Assembly: GCF_038595065.1 (NCBI RefSeq)
Contig: NZ_CP152003.1
Coordinates: 1,220,001-1,284,000, forward strand
DNA from: Sutcliffiella sp. FSL R7-0096
GTDB lineage: Bacteria > Bacillota > Bacilli > Bacillales > Bacillaceae_I
Length of the DNA: 64,000 bases
Reading direction: 5' to 3'
In this document: piece by piece, positions 8,309 to 16,944 of the stretch
Layout of the letters: each line of letters opens with the position of its first letter
Numbering within the stretch: position 1 is the first letter of the stretch
Notes under the pieces: model-generated
The model's input: only the letters and a program-made list of their open reading frames with translations
Told to the model about the DNA's origin: nothing
Database searches by the model: none
Made by a program: the position numbers and the translations under genes

Positions 8309-9614
8309 AATTTGTTCGAATCACTTTACGGCTGGCATACTCGCTTTTCTTCATTTGTGCCGGAAGTGTAAGGACTAGAATGTTTTTGAACATCCTGGTT
8401 CTGATTTGGATATCTCCTCCATGAGCTAGAAAGGTGGTGTAGGCGGTATAAAGAGCAGAATTTTCTGCTTTGTCGAGCATCGCAGGTAAATGTAAAAATG
8501 ATTTAACCGGCTCTGCCTCAAACCCCTTAGAATTTAGCAGTATTTCAAAGACAACCTCATTCCGTTGGAGAAAATGATTAAGGTGGATTCTATTGATTGC
8601 ACCACCATTTGAGTCAATACAATGTTTTAAAATATTTGTCAGGGATTCTACCAACATCTCCATATTGCCTTTAATCCTTAGGTTGCGCATATGCTTTGTT
8701 TTAATTTGAACATTCTGGTTGTTTGCATAAGTATAAAGTCCAGCTAACACATACTCCAATAGTTCTTTAGAGGAAATGGTCCTCGAGGGAAACATATCTG
8801 CTTTTGCTAGATTTAAATAAGAATTAATGATTCTTTCTGCCCGTTGTAATTCTTCTAGGATGATAGGGACGTATTCTTTATTCGCCTTATTTTGTTCGGC
8901 TCCTAGTAAGTGTGTGAAACCTTTTATCATCGTTAAGGGCTTATGGAATTCTTTTGATGCTTCGTCGGCCAACATGTTGATATGATATAGTTTTTTCATT
9001 TTCTTGAAATTTTGTTGTAGTTGATCTATGCCACATAGAACTTCAATTATGTAAAATAGAAATAGTGTACTCCCTATAAATATAATTCCTGACCAGAAAG
9101 CTTGTTGAAGGTGGTTTGTCCATCCATCAGGTAAGTTGCGATTAATATTTAATAAAATAGAGGAAGTGGAGTGTAATATACCCGCTATAGCTGCCAATAC
9201 AACGTAAAAAATACTTTTTGTATGGACAGAATAGTATTTCCAACTTTTAAGAAAAAATTGAAGGAGGATTGCAAGAGCAGGTATGATGGCATGGACCTGC
9301 ATATACCATGTAAATGATGGTGAAAGAATGGAAAAAAGGATGAAAGCCATGATGGTCAAAGTCCCTGCCAAATAGCCACCATACAAAAAGGCCATAATCA
9401 CAGGAATGCCACTTAAATAAATGGTGAAGCTAGGCAATATTTGTATTGGAAACAGAATACATAAAAATGCAGAAGTGGTACAAAAGAAAAAAAACGCCAT
9501 CTGTCGGAATAATTTCGAGGGCCTACTGTATCTCCTGTGCACCAATGAATAGTAAAAAAGAAGAGGAAATACCAAAAAGAATAGTTGTAGTAGTATATCT
9601 TTCAGAAAGTTCAT
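8307..9614 (-). CDS. KinB-like membrane sensor with degenerate histidine-kinase motifs
   Basis: 435 residues from the ATG at 9614 (AAGGAG upstream). The N-terminal half has about six membrane segments resembling KinB of the sporulation phosphorelay (for example SGIPVIMAFLYGGYLAG). The cytoplasmic half keeps the outline of a dimerisation domain and an ATPase fold, but the H-box reads KEFHKPLTMIKGF where HEIRNPLT is usual, placing Lys at the phosphoacceptor position. No DxGxG box is visible (LLNSKGFEAEPV instead) and the second glycine box is YTTFLAHGG. An N-box-like Asn remains in LTNILKHC. It is therefore probably not an active kinase. Its neighbour across 0.4 kb is racA. Confidence 0.75.
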   Translation of the reverse strand: MNFLKDILLQLFFLVFPLLFYYSLVHRRYSRPSKLFRQMAFFFFCTTSAFLCILFPIQILPSFTIYLSGIPVIMAFLYGGYLAGTLTIMAFILFSILSPSFTWYMQVHAIIPALAILLQFFLKSWKYYSVHTKSIFYVVLAAIAGILHSTSSILLNINRNLPDGWTNHLQQAFWSGIIFIGSTLFLFYIIEVLCGIDQLQQNFKKMKKLYHINMLADEASKEFHKPLTMIKGFTHLLGAEQNKANKEYVPIILEELQRAERIINSYLNLAKADMFPSRTISSKELLEYVLAGLYTYANNQNVQIKTKHMRNLRIKGNMEMLVESLTNILKHCIDSNGGAINRIHLNHFLQRNEVVFEILLNSKGFEAEPVKSFLHLPAMLDKAENSALYTAYTTFLAHGGDIQIRTRMFKNILVLTLPAQMKKSEYASRKVIRTN

Positions 9615-9728
9615 TGCTAGACTCCTTACCGAGATGCTATATGTACGAGTATTCCTTATCAAAATATCATAAATTGAAAGAAAATTCTATAAAATTTAAG
9701 GGGATTTGTAGAAATTAGGAGGAAAACC

Positions 9729-10004
9729 ATGAAAAAAACAGATGAGTTGTTTGAGCTGTATAAACAATTATGGAATAGCCGTTCACTCCAAAGTCTTAAC
9801 ATGGGTGGGGAAAATGTGCTGCACCAGGCTATACGGACGGAATTAAATGATGAGTTGACTCACCCGAGAACAAGAAAGAAACCAGAGGACAAGTATGTTA
9901 TGGCAATCAAACGCATACTTGCTTCACAACTAGAGGATTCCGATCAACTATTATTAATCAAGGAATTGACCCTCGTACTAGATGGAATAAAAAAAGAAAG
10001 CTGA
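9729..10004 (+). CDS. Small hypothetical protein
   Basis: 91 residues, soluble, rich in Lys, Glu and Leu, mostly helical by composition, with no signal peptide or known motif. TTAGGAGG stands before the ATG at good spacing. It lies between the divergent KinB-like gene and the convergent racA, and a short dyad follows its stop. I do not recognise the family. Confidence 0.6.
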   Translation: MKKTDELFELYKQLWNSRSLQSLNMGGENVLHQAIRTELNDELTHPRTRKKPEDKYVMAIKRILASQLEDSDQLLLIKELTLVLDGIKKES

Positions 10005-10027
10005 CTATCATTATGATAGGCAGCTTC
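10002..10027. terminator. Dyad between the small hypothetical gene and racA
   Basis: Arms AGCTG..TATCAT and ATGATA..CAGCT form a hairpin between convergent genes. A clear T-tract is missing on the plus side. Confidence 0.4.
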
Positions 10028-10028
10028 A

Positions 10029-10535
10029 CTATAATCCGAATATGGAACGAAATACATTGCGGCGTTTTTGTTGTGGGGGCTGGTCAAAAATCAATGGGGG
10101 TTCGAGTTTTTTTACTTGTTTGGTTTGCAATTGATCGAGAAGTTCTTCTATCCTTTCCACTTTCTTTGTCAACTCCTCCATTTCTTTCCTTTGTTGCAGG
10201 AGTTGATAGGATACCACATCGTCCGCCTTTTGCTGCACCAGTTGCTCTGTTCTGCTAACTCTCTCAAGCAAGGCTTCCATTTTTTGTTCAATTGGACTGG
10301 CGTCTTTCCTTTTTACCTTTTGAGGGTTTGGAGTGTCGGCATCACACCATTCGAGTGTAGCGGCAACTTCCGAGTTTGCTTTTAGAGTTTCCAGACGGGC
10401 AATGGCTTTTGCATCATAGACATAATGGCCATAATCATTCTTGCTGCAGGGGATGTTGTGTTTCTGAACCCACTTTCGGATTGTCCGAGGGGCCATCCCC
10501 AATTCCTTTGCAACTTCATGTGTCTTTAATTCCAT
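10029..10535 (-). CDS. racA: RacA-type chromosome-anchoring protein
   Basis: 168 residues. The N-terminus is a MerR-like winged-helix domain (VAKELGMAPRTIRKWVQKH, then GHYVYDAKAI). It is followed by a long coiled coil (about 85-140) and a basic tail ending RRNVFRSIFGL, which fits the membrane-associating end of RacA. In B. subtilis RacA binds sites near oriC and tethers the chromosome to the pole through DivIVA as sporulation begins. GGGAGG precedes the ATG at 10535. The length is slightly below the B. subtilis protein. Confidence 0.82.
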   Translation of the reverse strand: MELKTHEVAKELGMAPRTIRKWVQKHNIPCSKNDYGHYVYDAKAIARLETLKANSEVAATLEWCDADTPNPQKVKRKDASPIEQKMEALLERVSRTEQLVQQKADDVVSYQLLQQRKEMEELTKKVERIEELLDQLQTKQVKKLEPPLIFDQPPQQKRRNVFRSIFGL

Positions 10536-10745
10536 TCAAACTACCTCCCTTTCACTAATCTAATTACACATTGATGAGTGAACTCCTCCATGAAAGACAA
10601 AACTAGTTAACGTTCGTCAAAAATAGTGATGTTGCTACAATTAACATATGTTTTTATCGGTGACACCCAATAGATTACTCATCTATTGATGAAACAAAGG
10701 ATAATTATCCTATTGAAATATGCCTAGATAACTATAAAAAAGTGG

Positions 10746-10815
10746 TTACGAAAATTCTGATTAGCTTTTATAATAGAGAGACAGAGTCCAAACCGCTTTG
10801 ACGTAAACGTTTTAC
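10746..10815 (+). promoter_or_regulatory. Probable promoter and dyad upstream of the TPR regulator
   Basis: TATAAT at 10769-10774 is a perfect -10 box; TTACGA 17 bp before it is a weak -35. Downstream at 10803-10815 lies GTAAACGTTTTAC, whose GTAAA and TTTAC arms are inverted around three bases, a possible operator. The rest of the 330-bp gap back to racA shows nothing clear. Confidence 0.5.
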
Positions 10816-10867
10816 TTATAGTAATCTGAATATTTAAAATAGAATACAAAGCGAAGGAATGGTCCAT

Positions 10868-12169
10868 ATGATAAATCTAGATCAGCCAGCAGCCAAGACA
10901 ACTAAAATGGATATTGGGAGCAAAATCAAATTTTTTCGCATACAAAAAGGGTTAAAGCAAGATGACCTTGCAAGAGGGATTATCTCTGTTTCCTATCTAT
11001 CAAAAATAGAAAACAACTTGACCTCCCCGAGTGAGGAAGTATTGAGGCTGTTATGTGAACGTCTTGAAGTCAGTCTTATTGAACAGCAGGATGATACGAT
11101 TTTAGAAGAGTTGACTTCCTGGTACAAATTGATGACAACAAGCGAGGGGGAAGAAATCAGACGACGGCATGAGGTGCTTTCGAATAGGATCTCATCCGTA
11201 AATACGAAGACTTACATGTATTTTGTATTGTTTGAATTACGCTATCAACTATATCTTAAGAACATGGAGCAAGCCCGAACTTTAATTGATAAACTGCAAC
11301 AATTCATGGATGTGTTTGATATTCAAATGCACTATTATTTCCAGAAGTTCTATTCCATTTACGAATATAGATTGAATAATTTCAACAGTGTCTTGGAGCA
11401 TTTGAAAATAGCGGAAAAGCTTCTTCAGAGGAACTCCAATTTTGACAAGTCCGAAGAAGCAGACCTTTATTACCTATTTGGTCTTACATACAGCCAGACA
11501 TTGAAGGAACCGCTAAGTATCACGTATACCACCAAAGCGCTCCACGAGTTCCAGGGAATCTATGATTTCAAGAGAAGTGCCGAGTGTCAGGTGCTATTGG
11601 GGATCTGTTATCGAAGGATAGGGGAGTATGACCGCGCGGAAGAAAGCTATCTGCTGGCACAGAAACTCTCGGAATCTCTCAATAATATGTATCTACAGTC
11701 GCTCATCTATCATAATCTAGGAAAATTGTATTCTATTCAAGGCCAGCAAGTGGAAGCAATAAAAGAATATGAGAAAAGTTACTATTTAAAACGGGGGGAT
11801 AAACCGTTAAGCAAGCTCACTTCCATTTATTGCATTTTGTTGGAATATGACAAACTTGGAGATTTATCCGAATGCAGAAGGTGGCTTCAGATAGGGAAGT
11901 CGCTATTGGAGAATCCTGAGGATGCCATTGAGTATCATTATTATTTTTCTATCCATGAAAGTATCCTAGAAGGTGATTATGAAAGGTTCGACCAGATCTT
12001 TCAGGAAGAAGCTTTGCCATATTTTCAGAAAAAGGATTTAAAGGAACCGCTCATCATTTATGCGGAACGGCTGGCCCATTACTTTGAATCTACTTATAAA
12101 TATAAAAAAGCCAGCTACTACTACTCACTTGGTTATAAAGAATTAAAGAAACAAACATTCTTAAAATAG
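10868..12169 (+). CDS. RRNPP-type transcriptional regulator (HTH + TPR), NprR-like
   Basis: 433 residues from the ATG at 10868, which has AAGGA ten bases upstream (an ATG at 10859 is too close to it). An HTH_3 domain (about 15-70) reads IGSKIKFFRIQKGLKQDDLA and SVSYLSKIENNLTSPS. The remainder is a chain of about eight TPR-like helical hairpins, e.g. CYRRIGEYDRAEESYLLA and IYHNLGKLYSIQGQQVEA. This is the design of NprR/PlcR/AimR-class receptors that bind re-imported peptides. The stop overlaps the ribosome site of a tiny exported-peptide gene, the usual arrangement for receptor and signal. Target genes are not visible. Confidence 0.85.
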   Translation: MINLDQPAAKTTKMDIGSKIKFFRIQKGLKQDDLARGIISVSYLSKIENNLTSPSEEVLRLLCERLEVSLIEQQDDTILEELTSWYKLMTTSEGEEIRRRHEVLSNRISSVNTKTYMYFVLFELRYQLYLKNMEQARTLIDKLQQFMDVFDIQMHYYFQKFYSIYEYRLNNFNSVLEHLKIAEKLLQRNSNFDKSEEADLYYLFGLTYSQTLKEPLSITYTTKALHEFQGIYDFKRSAECQVLLGICYRRIGEYDRAEESYLLAQKLSESLNNMYLQSLIYHNLGKLYSIQGQQVEAIKEYEKSYYLKRGDKPLSKLTSIYCILLEYDKLGDLSECRRWLQIGKSLLENPEDAIEYHYYFSIHESILEGDYERFDQIFQEEALPYFQKKDLKEPLIIYAERLAHYFESTYKYKKASYYYSLGYKELKKQTFLK

Positions 12170-12181
12170 GAGATGATCAGT

Positions 12182-12331
12182 ATGAAGAAAAGATTGGTTC
12201 TAGTGGCGGCTGTGGTATTTTTATTGTTTGGAGGAGCTATGGAACTTCAAAAGTCGGAAATACAAACCCAGCCTGATGTAATTTCAACTACAAATAAGGA
12301 TGAATACCCTGAGATCATTCCTGGTGGTTGA
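12182..12331 (+). CDS. Secreted signalling-peptide precursor (Phr/NprX-like)
   Basis: A 49-codon ORF with AGGAG nine bases before its ATG. It starts with a basic end and a hydrophobic core (MKKRLVLVAAVVFLLFGGAM), a Sec-type signal peptide. A polar spacer follows, and the C-terminus is DEYPEIIPGG. This matches NprX/Phr precursors, where a 5-8 residue peptide is cut from near the C-terminus; YPEIIPG or a close variant is the best candidate. It directly follows the TPR regulator and ends at a terminator. The family is inferred from architecture and position; the mature peptide is a guess. Confidence 0.75.
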   Translation: MKKRLVLVAAVVFLLFGGAMELQKSEIQTQPDVISTTNKDEYPEIIPGG

Positions 12332-12351
12332 TTACGGTATTGAGAGAAAAT

Positions 12352-12380
12352 CTCCTGTCATATTGGCAGGAGGTTTTTTT
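12352..12380 (+). terminator. Terminator of the regulator-peptide cassette
   Basis: CTCCTG pairs with CAGGAG and is followed by seven Ts. Confidence 0.85.
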
Positions 12381-12493
12381 AAGTGGAAAGTTTTAATTCA
12401 AGATATTTGGGTACAGGATAACTTAGAGGGAAAGTACATAAAACCTCACCATCCAGAAGTAAACCCTTGGACTAAATGAAAAAGGAGTGTTAT

Positions 12494-13111
12494 ATGATGG
12501 AAACGAATGTAAAATTGGCAATTATTTATTACAGCTCAACAGGAACCAACTACAAACTAGCAAAAACGGCAGAAGAGGCGGCAAAAGCAACTGGAGCGGA
12601 AGTAAAGTTGGTCAAGGTGCCTGAACTTGCCCCGCAGCAGGCAATCGATTCCAACCCGGCCTGGAAGCAACACCAAGAGGAGACAAGGGATGTACCAGAG
12701 GCAAGTCTAGATGACCTGACATGGGCCGATGCATACATCTTCAGTGTCCCGACAAGATATGGCACCCTCCCTGCACAGATGAAGCAATTCTTGGATACTA
12801 CAGGAGGACTATGGGCAGAAGGAAAGCTTGCCAACAAGGTGGCAAGTGCCATGACATCTGCTAGTAATCCTCATGGTGGCCAGGAGCAGACGATTCTTAA
12901 TCTATACACAATCATGTATCATTGGGGAGCGATTGTAGCGGCACCAGGTTATACAGATAACTCCATTTTTCAAACCGGAGGAAATCCATATGGCACAAGT
13001 GTGACGGCCGATCAGGATGGGAACTGGAAGGAGGATGTGGCAGCAGCGGTCAAGCATCAGACCAAGCGCACCATCCAGGTGGCAAGTGCCCTCAAGAATG
13101 GCATGCGATAA
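12494..13111 (+). CDS. wrbA: NAD(P)H:quinone oxidoreductase, WrbA family
   Basis: 205 residues from the ATG at 12494 (AAGGAG six bases upstream; the ATG at 12476 precedes that site and is rejected). Flavodoxin fold with IIYYSSTGTNYKLAK for FMN phosphate binding, FSVPTRYGTLPAQMKQFLD and TSASNPHGGQEQT, all WrbA hallmarks. The enzyme makes a two-electron reduction of quinones, avoiding semiquinone radicals. A half-site like the MhqR operator (TTCAAGATA) occurs about 90 bp upstream, too weak to call. Confidence 0.92.
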   Translation: MMETNVKLAIIYYSSTGTNYKLAKTAEEAAKATGAEVKLVKVPELAPQQAIDSNPAWKQHQEETRDVPEASLDDLTWADAYIFSVPTRYGTLPAQMKQFLDTTGGLWAEGKLANKVASAMTSASNPHGGQEQTILNLYTIMYHWGAIVAAPGYTDNSIFQTGGNPYGTSVTADQDGNWKEDVAAAVKHQTKRTIQVASALKNGMR

Positions 13112-13124
13112 AAAATATAGGAAA

Positions 13125-13167
13125 ACACCTATCACGTAAGGTTCCATGCGAACCTTAGGATAGGTGT
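13125..13167. terminator. Bidirectional terminator after wrbA
   Basis: A long hairpin, ACACCTATC..AAGGTTC with GAACCTT..GATAGGTGT, sits between convergent genes and ends in TATTTATTT. Confidence 0.85.
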
Positions 13168-13493
13168 TATTTATTTCCCTTTTTATATTTTTTTATGAGA
13201 TAAGCGCGCTGGACAAAGAGATATGCCAAGAGGACGGTTGAACAGAATATGGCTACCATCATGTTGAAAAGCATCCCACCAATGTAAAGGAGTCCGTCAA
13301 CCTGTATGGTTAAGAAGTACCAAATTGTAGTAGTAATAAACCAAGTGGTGACAATGAAGGAAAGACTGATGACCGTGTGAAAGAAAAAAGCGCCTTTTCT
13401 CTTCACCATCTGGGAGACGTATAGATAACTGCCTAGCGTCGTAAAAACAATGGCCAACAAATTCAAGAGCATAATGTAGTCGAACATCTCCAT
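13167..13493 (-). CDS. Small membrane protein of unknown function
   Basis: 108 residues from the ATG at 13493 (AAAGGAG seven bases upstream). Three hydrophobic segments (about 5-25, 37-60, 70-95) and a basic C-terminal tail, KKYKKGNK, predict a polytopic membrane protein with a cytoplasmic end. No motif is recognised. It faces wrbA across a shared terminator. Confidence 0.6.
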   Translation of the reverse strand: MEMFDYIMLLNLLAIVFTTLGSYLYVSQMVKRKGAFFFHTVISLSFIVTTWFITTTIWYFLTIQVDGLLYIGGMLFNMMVAIFCSTVLLAYLFVQRAYLIKKYKKGNK

Positions 13494-13618
13494 CAAAAAA
13501 CTCCTTTTTTCTATTTATATGGAGGGACAAATTTATAGGTGAATGCCCAGGCAAATAATTTGCTTAATTTCGGCATTCGGACATAATAAAAGTATTCTGT
13601 AGATAGGAAGGTGAAAAA

Positions 13619-14446
13619 ATGAAAAGTTTAGCGTCCACCACAACCTTACATAATGGGATTGAAATGCCATGGTTTGGCTTGGGGGTTTTTAAAGTAGAAG
13701 AGGGGCAGGAAGTTGAAGCCTCAGTGAAAATGGCGATTCATGCAGGATATAAGAGCATCGATACGGCAGCCATCTATAAAAATGAAGAAGGTGTCGGAAA
13801 AGCAATCAAAGAATCCGATGTGCCTCGTGAAGAGCTTTTCATTACTACAAAGGTATGGAATGCAGACCAAGGGTATGAATCCACATTGAAAGCTTTTGAT
13901 GAGAGCATGGAAAAGCTTGGCCTAGAGTATCTTGATCTTTACCTTGTTCACTGGCCGGTGAAAGGAAAATATGTTGATACTTGGAAGGCGTTAGAAAAGC
14001 TATATCAAGATGGCAAAGTACGCGCGATTGGTGTTAGTAATTTCCAAATACATCATCTTCAAGATATTCTGGAAGTGGCAGAAGTGAAGCCGATGGTCAA
14101 TCAAGTGGAGTATCATCCTAAGCTTTCTCAGGCAGAGTTGCTTAATTTCTGTAAAGAAAACGAAATCCAGCTTGAAGCTTGGTCACCTTTAATGCAGGGG
14201 CAACTACTTGATAATGAAGTATTAAAAGAAATTGCTTCTTCTCATAACAAGTCTGTTGCACAGGTAATTTTACGCTGGGATCTACAGAATGGTGTGGTAA
14301 CGATACCTAAGTCTGTGAAAGAGCATCGTATTAAAGAGAATGCTGATATTTTTGATTTTGAGTTATCAGCAGAAGAGATGCAAAGGATTCATGCGTTGAA
14401 TGAAAATAAGCGTGTAGGTCCAGATCCGGATAATTTTGATTTTTAA
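13619..14446 (+). CDS. Aldo/keto reductase, YvgN/YtbE type
   Basis: 275 residues forming a full TIM-barrel aldo/keto reductase. The catalytic tetrad is visible: Asp and Tyr in SIDTAAIY, Lys in ITTKVW, His in [14 protein letters not shown]-binding motifs [13 protein letters not shown] and QVILRW follow. It is close to B. subtilis YvgN, a methylglyoxal/glyoxal reductase. AGGAAGGTG precedes the ATG. It detoxifies reactive aldehydes in the cytoplasm by family. Confidence 0.93.
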   Translation: MKSLASTTTLHNGIEMPWFGLGVFKVEEGQEVEASVKMAIHAGYKSIDTAAIYKNEEGVGKAIKESDVPREELFITTKVWNADQGYESTLKAFDESMEKLGLEYLDLYLVHWPVKGKYVDTWKALEKLYQDGKVRAIGVSNFQIHHLQDILEVAEVKPMVNQVEYHPKLSQAELLNFCKENEIQLEAWSPLMQGQLLDNEVLKEIASSHNKSVAQVILRWDLQNGVVTIPKSVKEHRIKENADIFDFELSAEEMQRIHALNENKRVGPDPDNFDF

Positions 14447-14454
14447 TTTAAACT

Positions 14455-14490
14455 AAAGGTGCCTGTTCTTTTGAACGGCACCTTTGCGTA
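14455..14490 (+). terminator. Terminator after the aldo/keto reductase
   Basis: AAAGGTGCC pairs with GGCACCTTT; the convergent lipoprotein gene ends just beyond. Confidence 0.8.
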
Positions 14491-14494
14491 TATT

Positions 14495-15319
14495 TTATTT
14501 AACTTCCAATTCTTCCAATTGGTGTTCATGCAGTTCATCTTTTTCCACGTGTATTTGGACATAGTACAAACCGCTACCGTTCATGGTCGCTGTGGCTTCG
14601 TATTTACCCTCACTGACTTCTTCCGCATCTATAAATTCATGCTTTTCGGAATCCTCATGCCAGATTTCAAAGCGAACATTTGCACCGGTAAAAGGTGTTT
14701 CTCCCTGCTTAAGTTCTGTGGATAGGGGAGTTTCTTGATTTGCTTTCACCGTTTTGGCATGTTGTAACCTCATGTGTAAAGTATTCTCATGCTCGTGTCC
14801 ATGGCTATGATGATCGTCATGAACGGTTTGTTCGTGTGTTTCATGGTCGTGATGGTGACTGTCATCACCATGCTCGTGACTGTTAACCTCTTCCTCCTTT
14901 TCGGAAGGATCAGGGTTCCCAACTATCACTTCCACCCGTGGCATGACATGCATATCTCTTGCAGTGGTATGCGCCACCACATAGTAAAAGCCTTCCTCAT
15001 CAAACGTTTTGGTTATGGAGTAAATTCCTTCTCCGTCATTGTCCGCTTCTAACATTTCGTGATCAGCTTCTTGCCCCTGTTTCCACACTTCAAATGTCAC
15101 TTCATTTGCATCTTCCACATTTTCATCACCCTGTGTGACCAATGCTTCTATTTTTACTTCTTCATTCGGTTCTATGGTTTCCGGAAGCTTTATTTCCACT
15201 TCCACTATGCTAGGAACCCCTTCACTTTCACCATTTGGTTTTCCATCGTTATTAGATGATCCACAAGCTGCCAACATTATTAGTGAAAGCAGGCAAATCA
15301 GTAAAGTTAATTTTTTCAA
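14495..15319 (-). CDS. Lipoprotein with two YtkA/FixH-like domains joined by a His-rich linker
   Basis: 274 residues, TTG start at 15319 after AGAGGAGTG. The signal peptide ends in the lipobox LAAC (Cys about residue 19). Two immunoglobulin-like YtkA domains follow (about 38-135 and 183-270), each with a FEVWKQG/FEIWHED strand and a GxYxxxxTFDEEGFYYV-type end. The linker (about 143-182) is packed with His and Asp, e.g. HGDDSHHHDHETHEQTVHD, and could bind divalent metal outside the membrane. YtkA proteins are linked to copper or respiratory-enzyme maturation, but the role here is open. Confidence 0.8.
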   Translation of the reverse strand: MKKLTLLICLLSLIMLAACGSSNNDGKPNGESEGVPSIVEVEIKLPETIEPNEEVKIEALVTQGDENVEDANEVTFEVWKQGQEADHEMLEADNDGEGIYSITKTFDEEGFYYVVAHTTARDMHVMPRVEVIVGNPDPSEKEEEVNSHEHGDDSHHHDHETHEQTVHDDHHSHGHEHENTLHMRLQHAKTVKANQETPLSTELKQGETPFTGANVRFEIWHEDSEKHEFIDAEEVSEGKYEATATMNGSGLYYVQIHVEKDELHEHQLEELEVK

Positions 15320-15468
15320 CTAGAGCACTCCTCTCGTTCAATGGTTTTATTATATCTAGAAACCTAACGAAAAATTATTCGAAAAAGATCAATCTTGTGA
15401 ACAAAAATAGTATTATATTGGTAATGGCCATTAACGATGGGCTTTATACATAAGGGAGGTAGAAAAGT

Positions 15469-15888
15469 ATGATTAAACACTTTCAGACAGATGAAGAGTT
15501 ATTACAGGGATATCCTGTATTGAAAGAGTTAAGACCGCATTTGACAGAAGAATCCTTTCTTGAAATTAACGAAACAATGCAACGTGAGGGCTATGAAGTC
15601 CATGCATTATATGAAGGCGAGGAAGTGGTGGCGGTCACGGGTATCATCATCCTGACAAATTTCTATGATGGACGCCATATTTATGTATATGACCTTGTGA
15701 CAAAAGGTACTTCAAGGTCGAAGGGGTATGGAGAAATGTTGCTTAAGTATATCGAGGAGATGGGGAAAAAAAGAGGATGCGAGAAAGTAACGCTTTCTTC
15801 CGGTTTAGTTAGAGTGGATGCACATAGGTTTTATGAAGAAAAGATGGATTATGAGAAAGCGAGTTATGTATTTAGGAAGAAGCTGTAG
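15469..15888 (+). CDS. GNAT family N-acetyltransferase
   Basis: 139 residues. The acetyl-CoA loop appears as RSKGYGEMLLKYIEEMGKK, preceded by the beta-4 strand HIYVYDLVTK and followed by CEKVTLSSGLVRVDAHRFYEE. GGGAGG lies before the ATG. The substrate is unknown. It converges on yhcT over a shared dyad. Confidence 0.88.
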   Translation: MIKHFQTDEELLQGYPVLKELRPHLTEESFLEINETMQREGYEVHALYEGEEVVAVTGIIILTNFYDGRHIYVYDLVTKGTSRSKGYGEMLLKYIEEMGKKRGCEKVTLSSGLVRVDAHRFYEEKMDYEKASYVFRKKL

Positions 15889-15904
15889 CTAGAATGCTAC
15901 AGCT
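15881..15904. terminator. Shared dyad at the GNAT and yhcT ends
   Basis: AGCTGTAGC and GCTACAGCT form a strong hairpin that includes the GNAT stop codon and reaches into the yhcT end; T-rich sequence follows on the plus strand. Confidence 0.65.
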
Positions 15905-16790
15905 CAAGTTTTAAAGAAGAAGGCCCGAAACCATCAGGAATTGGTGCGTGGACAGTGATGTTTTCAGTTGTAAAAGGATGGGGGACAGCTAACTTCCAGG
16001 CATGGAGACTGTGTCGATGGTGTTTACTCGTTGCTCCATATAGCTTGTCGCCATATAAAGGATGGCCCATGCTGCTCATATGTACTCGGATTTGATGTGT
16101 TCTTCCTGTATCAAGCGTCAATTCTACAAGTGATAAGCTATCCTTAGGGAAAGTTTTCAACACTTTATAATGAGTGACGGATCTTTGGCCTTTCGGGGAA
16201 ATTCGCCTTCTGGAGGCATGATGGCGATCTTTTCCGATTGCTTTATCGATGGTACCTCTGGTTTTTTCCATAATTCCTTCCACAAGCGCGAGGTAAGTCC
16301 TTTTTACTTTTCTTTCCTCTAGCATCCTATCAAGTAAGGCTCCAGCGATGGCATGTTTGGCAAAAAGAATGGCCCCACTGGTGTCTTTGTCCAGCCTGTG
16401 GATATGACGTACTTTGGAATGAATTCCGTTTACTTTGAAATAATATGCAACCCCGTTGGATAGGGAGTGCAAGTCTTTTTCAGAGGAAGGGTGTGTATCT
16501 ATGCCAGCTTCCTTGTTTACCACCAAGAAATGCTCATTTTCAAATACTACCTCAATTTTCAAGTCCGAAGCAGGAGGAGAAAGTTTTTCTGCAAAAATCG
16601 GAACAGAGAGCTCCTCACCTTCCTGAAGCGGAATTGTCCAATTTGGGACCTTCCCATTCACCATTACCTGCTTGGACATACGTAATTCGTGGAGAAGACC
16701 TTTCGGTATACCCAACACCTCTTTCAAATAGCTTTGCAAGGGGAGGGTGTTATCATTTGTAATGGTAAATGTTAGCGTATGGTTGTTCAT
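15897..16790 (-). CDS. RluA-family pseudouridine synthase (YhcT-like)
   Basis: 297 residues: an S4-like RNA-binding N-terminus (about 15-70), then the catalytic domain with the signature HRLDKDTSGAILFAKHA holding the catalytic Asp, and LDTGRTHQIRVHMSSMGHP near the C-terminus. It isomerises uridines in rRNA or tRNA; the target is not deducible. Next to it lies a gene like yhcU, as in B. subtilis yhcT-yhcU, here divergent. GGAGC precedes the ATG. Confidence 0.9.
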   Translation of the reverse strand: MNNHTLTFTITNDNTLPLQSYLKEVLGIPKGLLHELRMSKQVMVNGKVPNWTIPLQEGEELSVPIFAEKLSPPASDLKIEVVFENEHFLVVNKEAGIDTHPSSEKDLHSLSNGVAYYFKVNGIHSKVRHIHRLDKDTSGAILFAKHAIAGALLDRMLEERKVKRTYLALVEGIMEKTRGTIDKAIGKDRHHASRRRISPKGQRSVTHYKVLKTFPKDSLSLVELTLDTGRTHQIRVHMSSMGHPLYGDKLYGATSKHHRHSLHAWKLAVPHPFTTENITVHAPIPDGFGPSSLKLEL

Positions 16791-16944
16791 GATAAGCTCC
16801 TTTCCTTATAAATCATGAAACACAAAATTCAGTATTGATTTTTTGTCGTAATCAGTCTATGGATTCCATTAACTACCTACCCAATTAAAGATGCATTTAT
16901 GTTACTCTTTTGTTATAGAGAAGTTAAAAGGGTGGTTTTAATTC

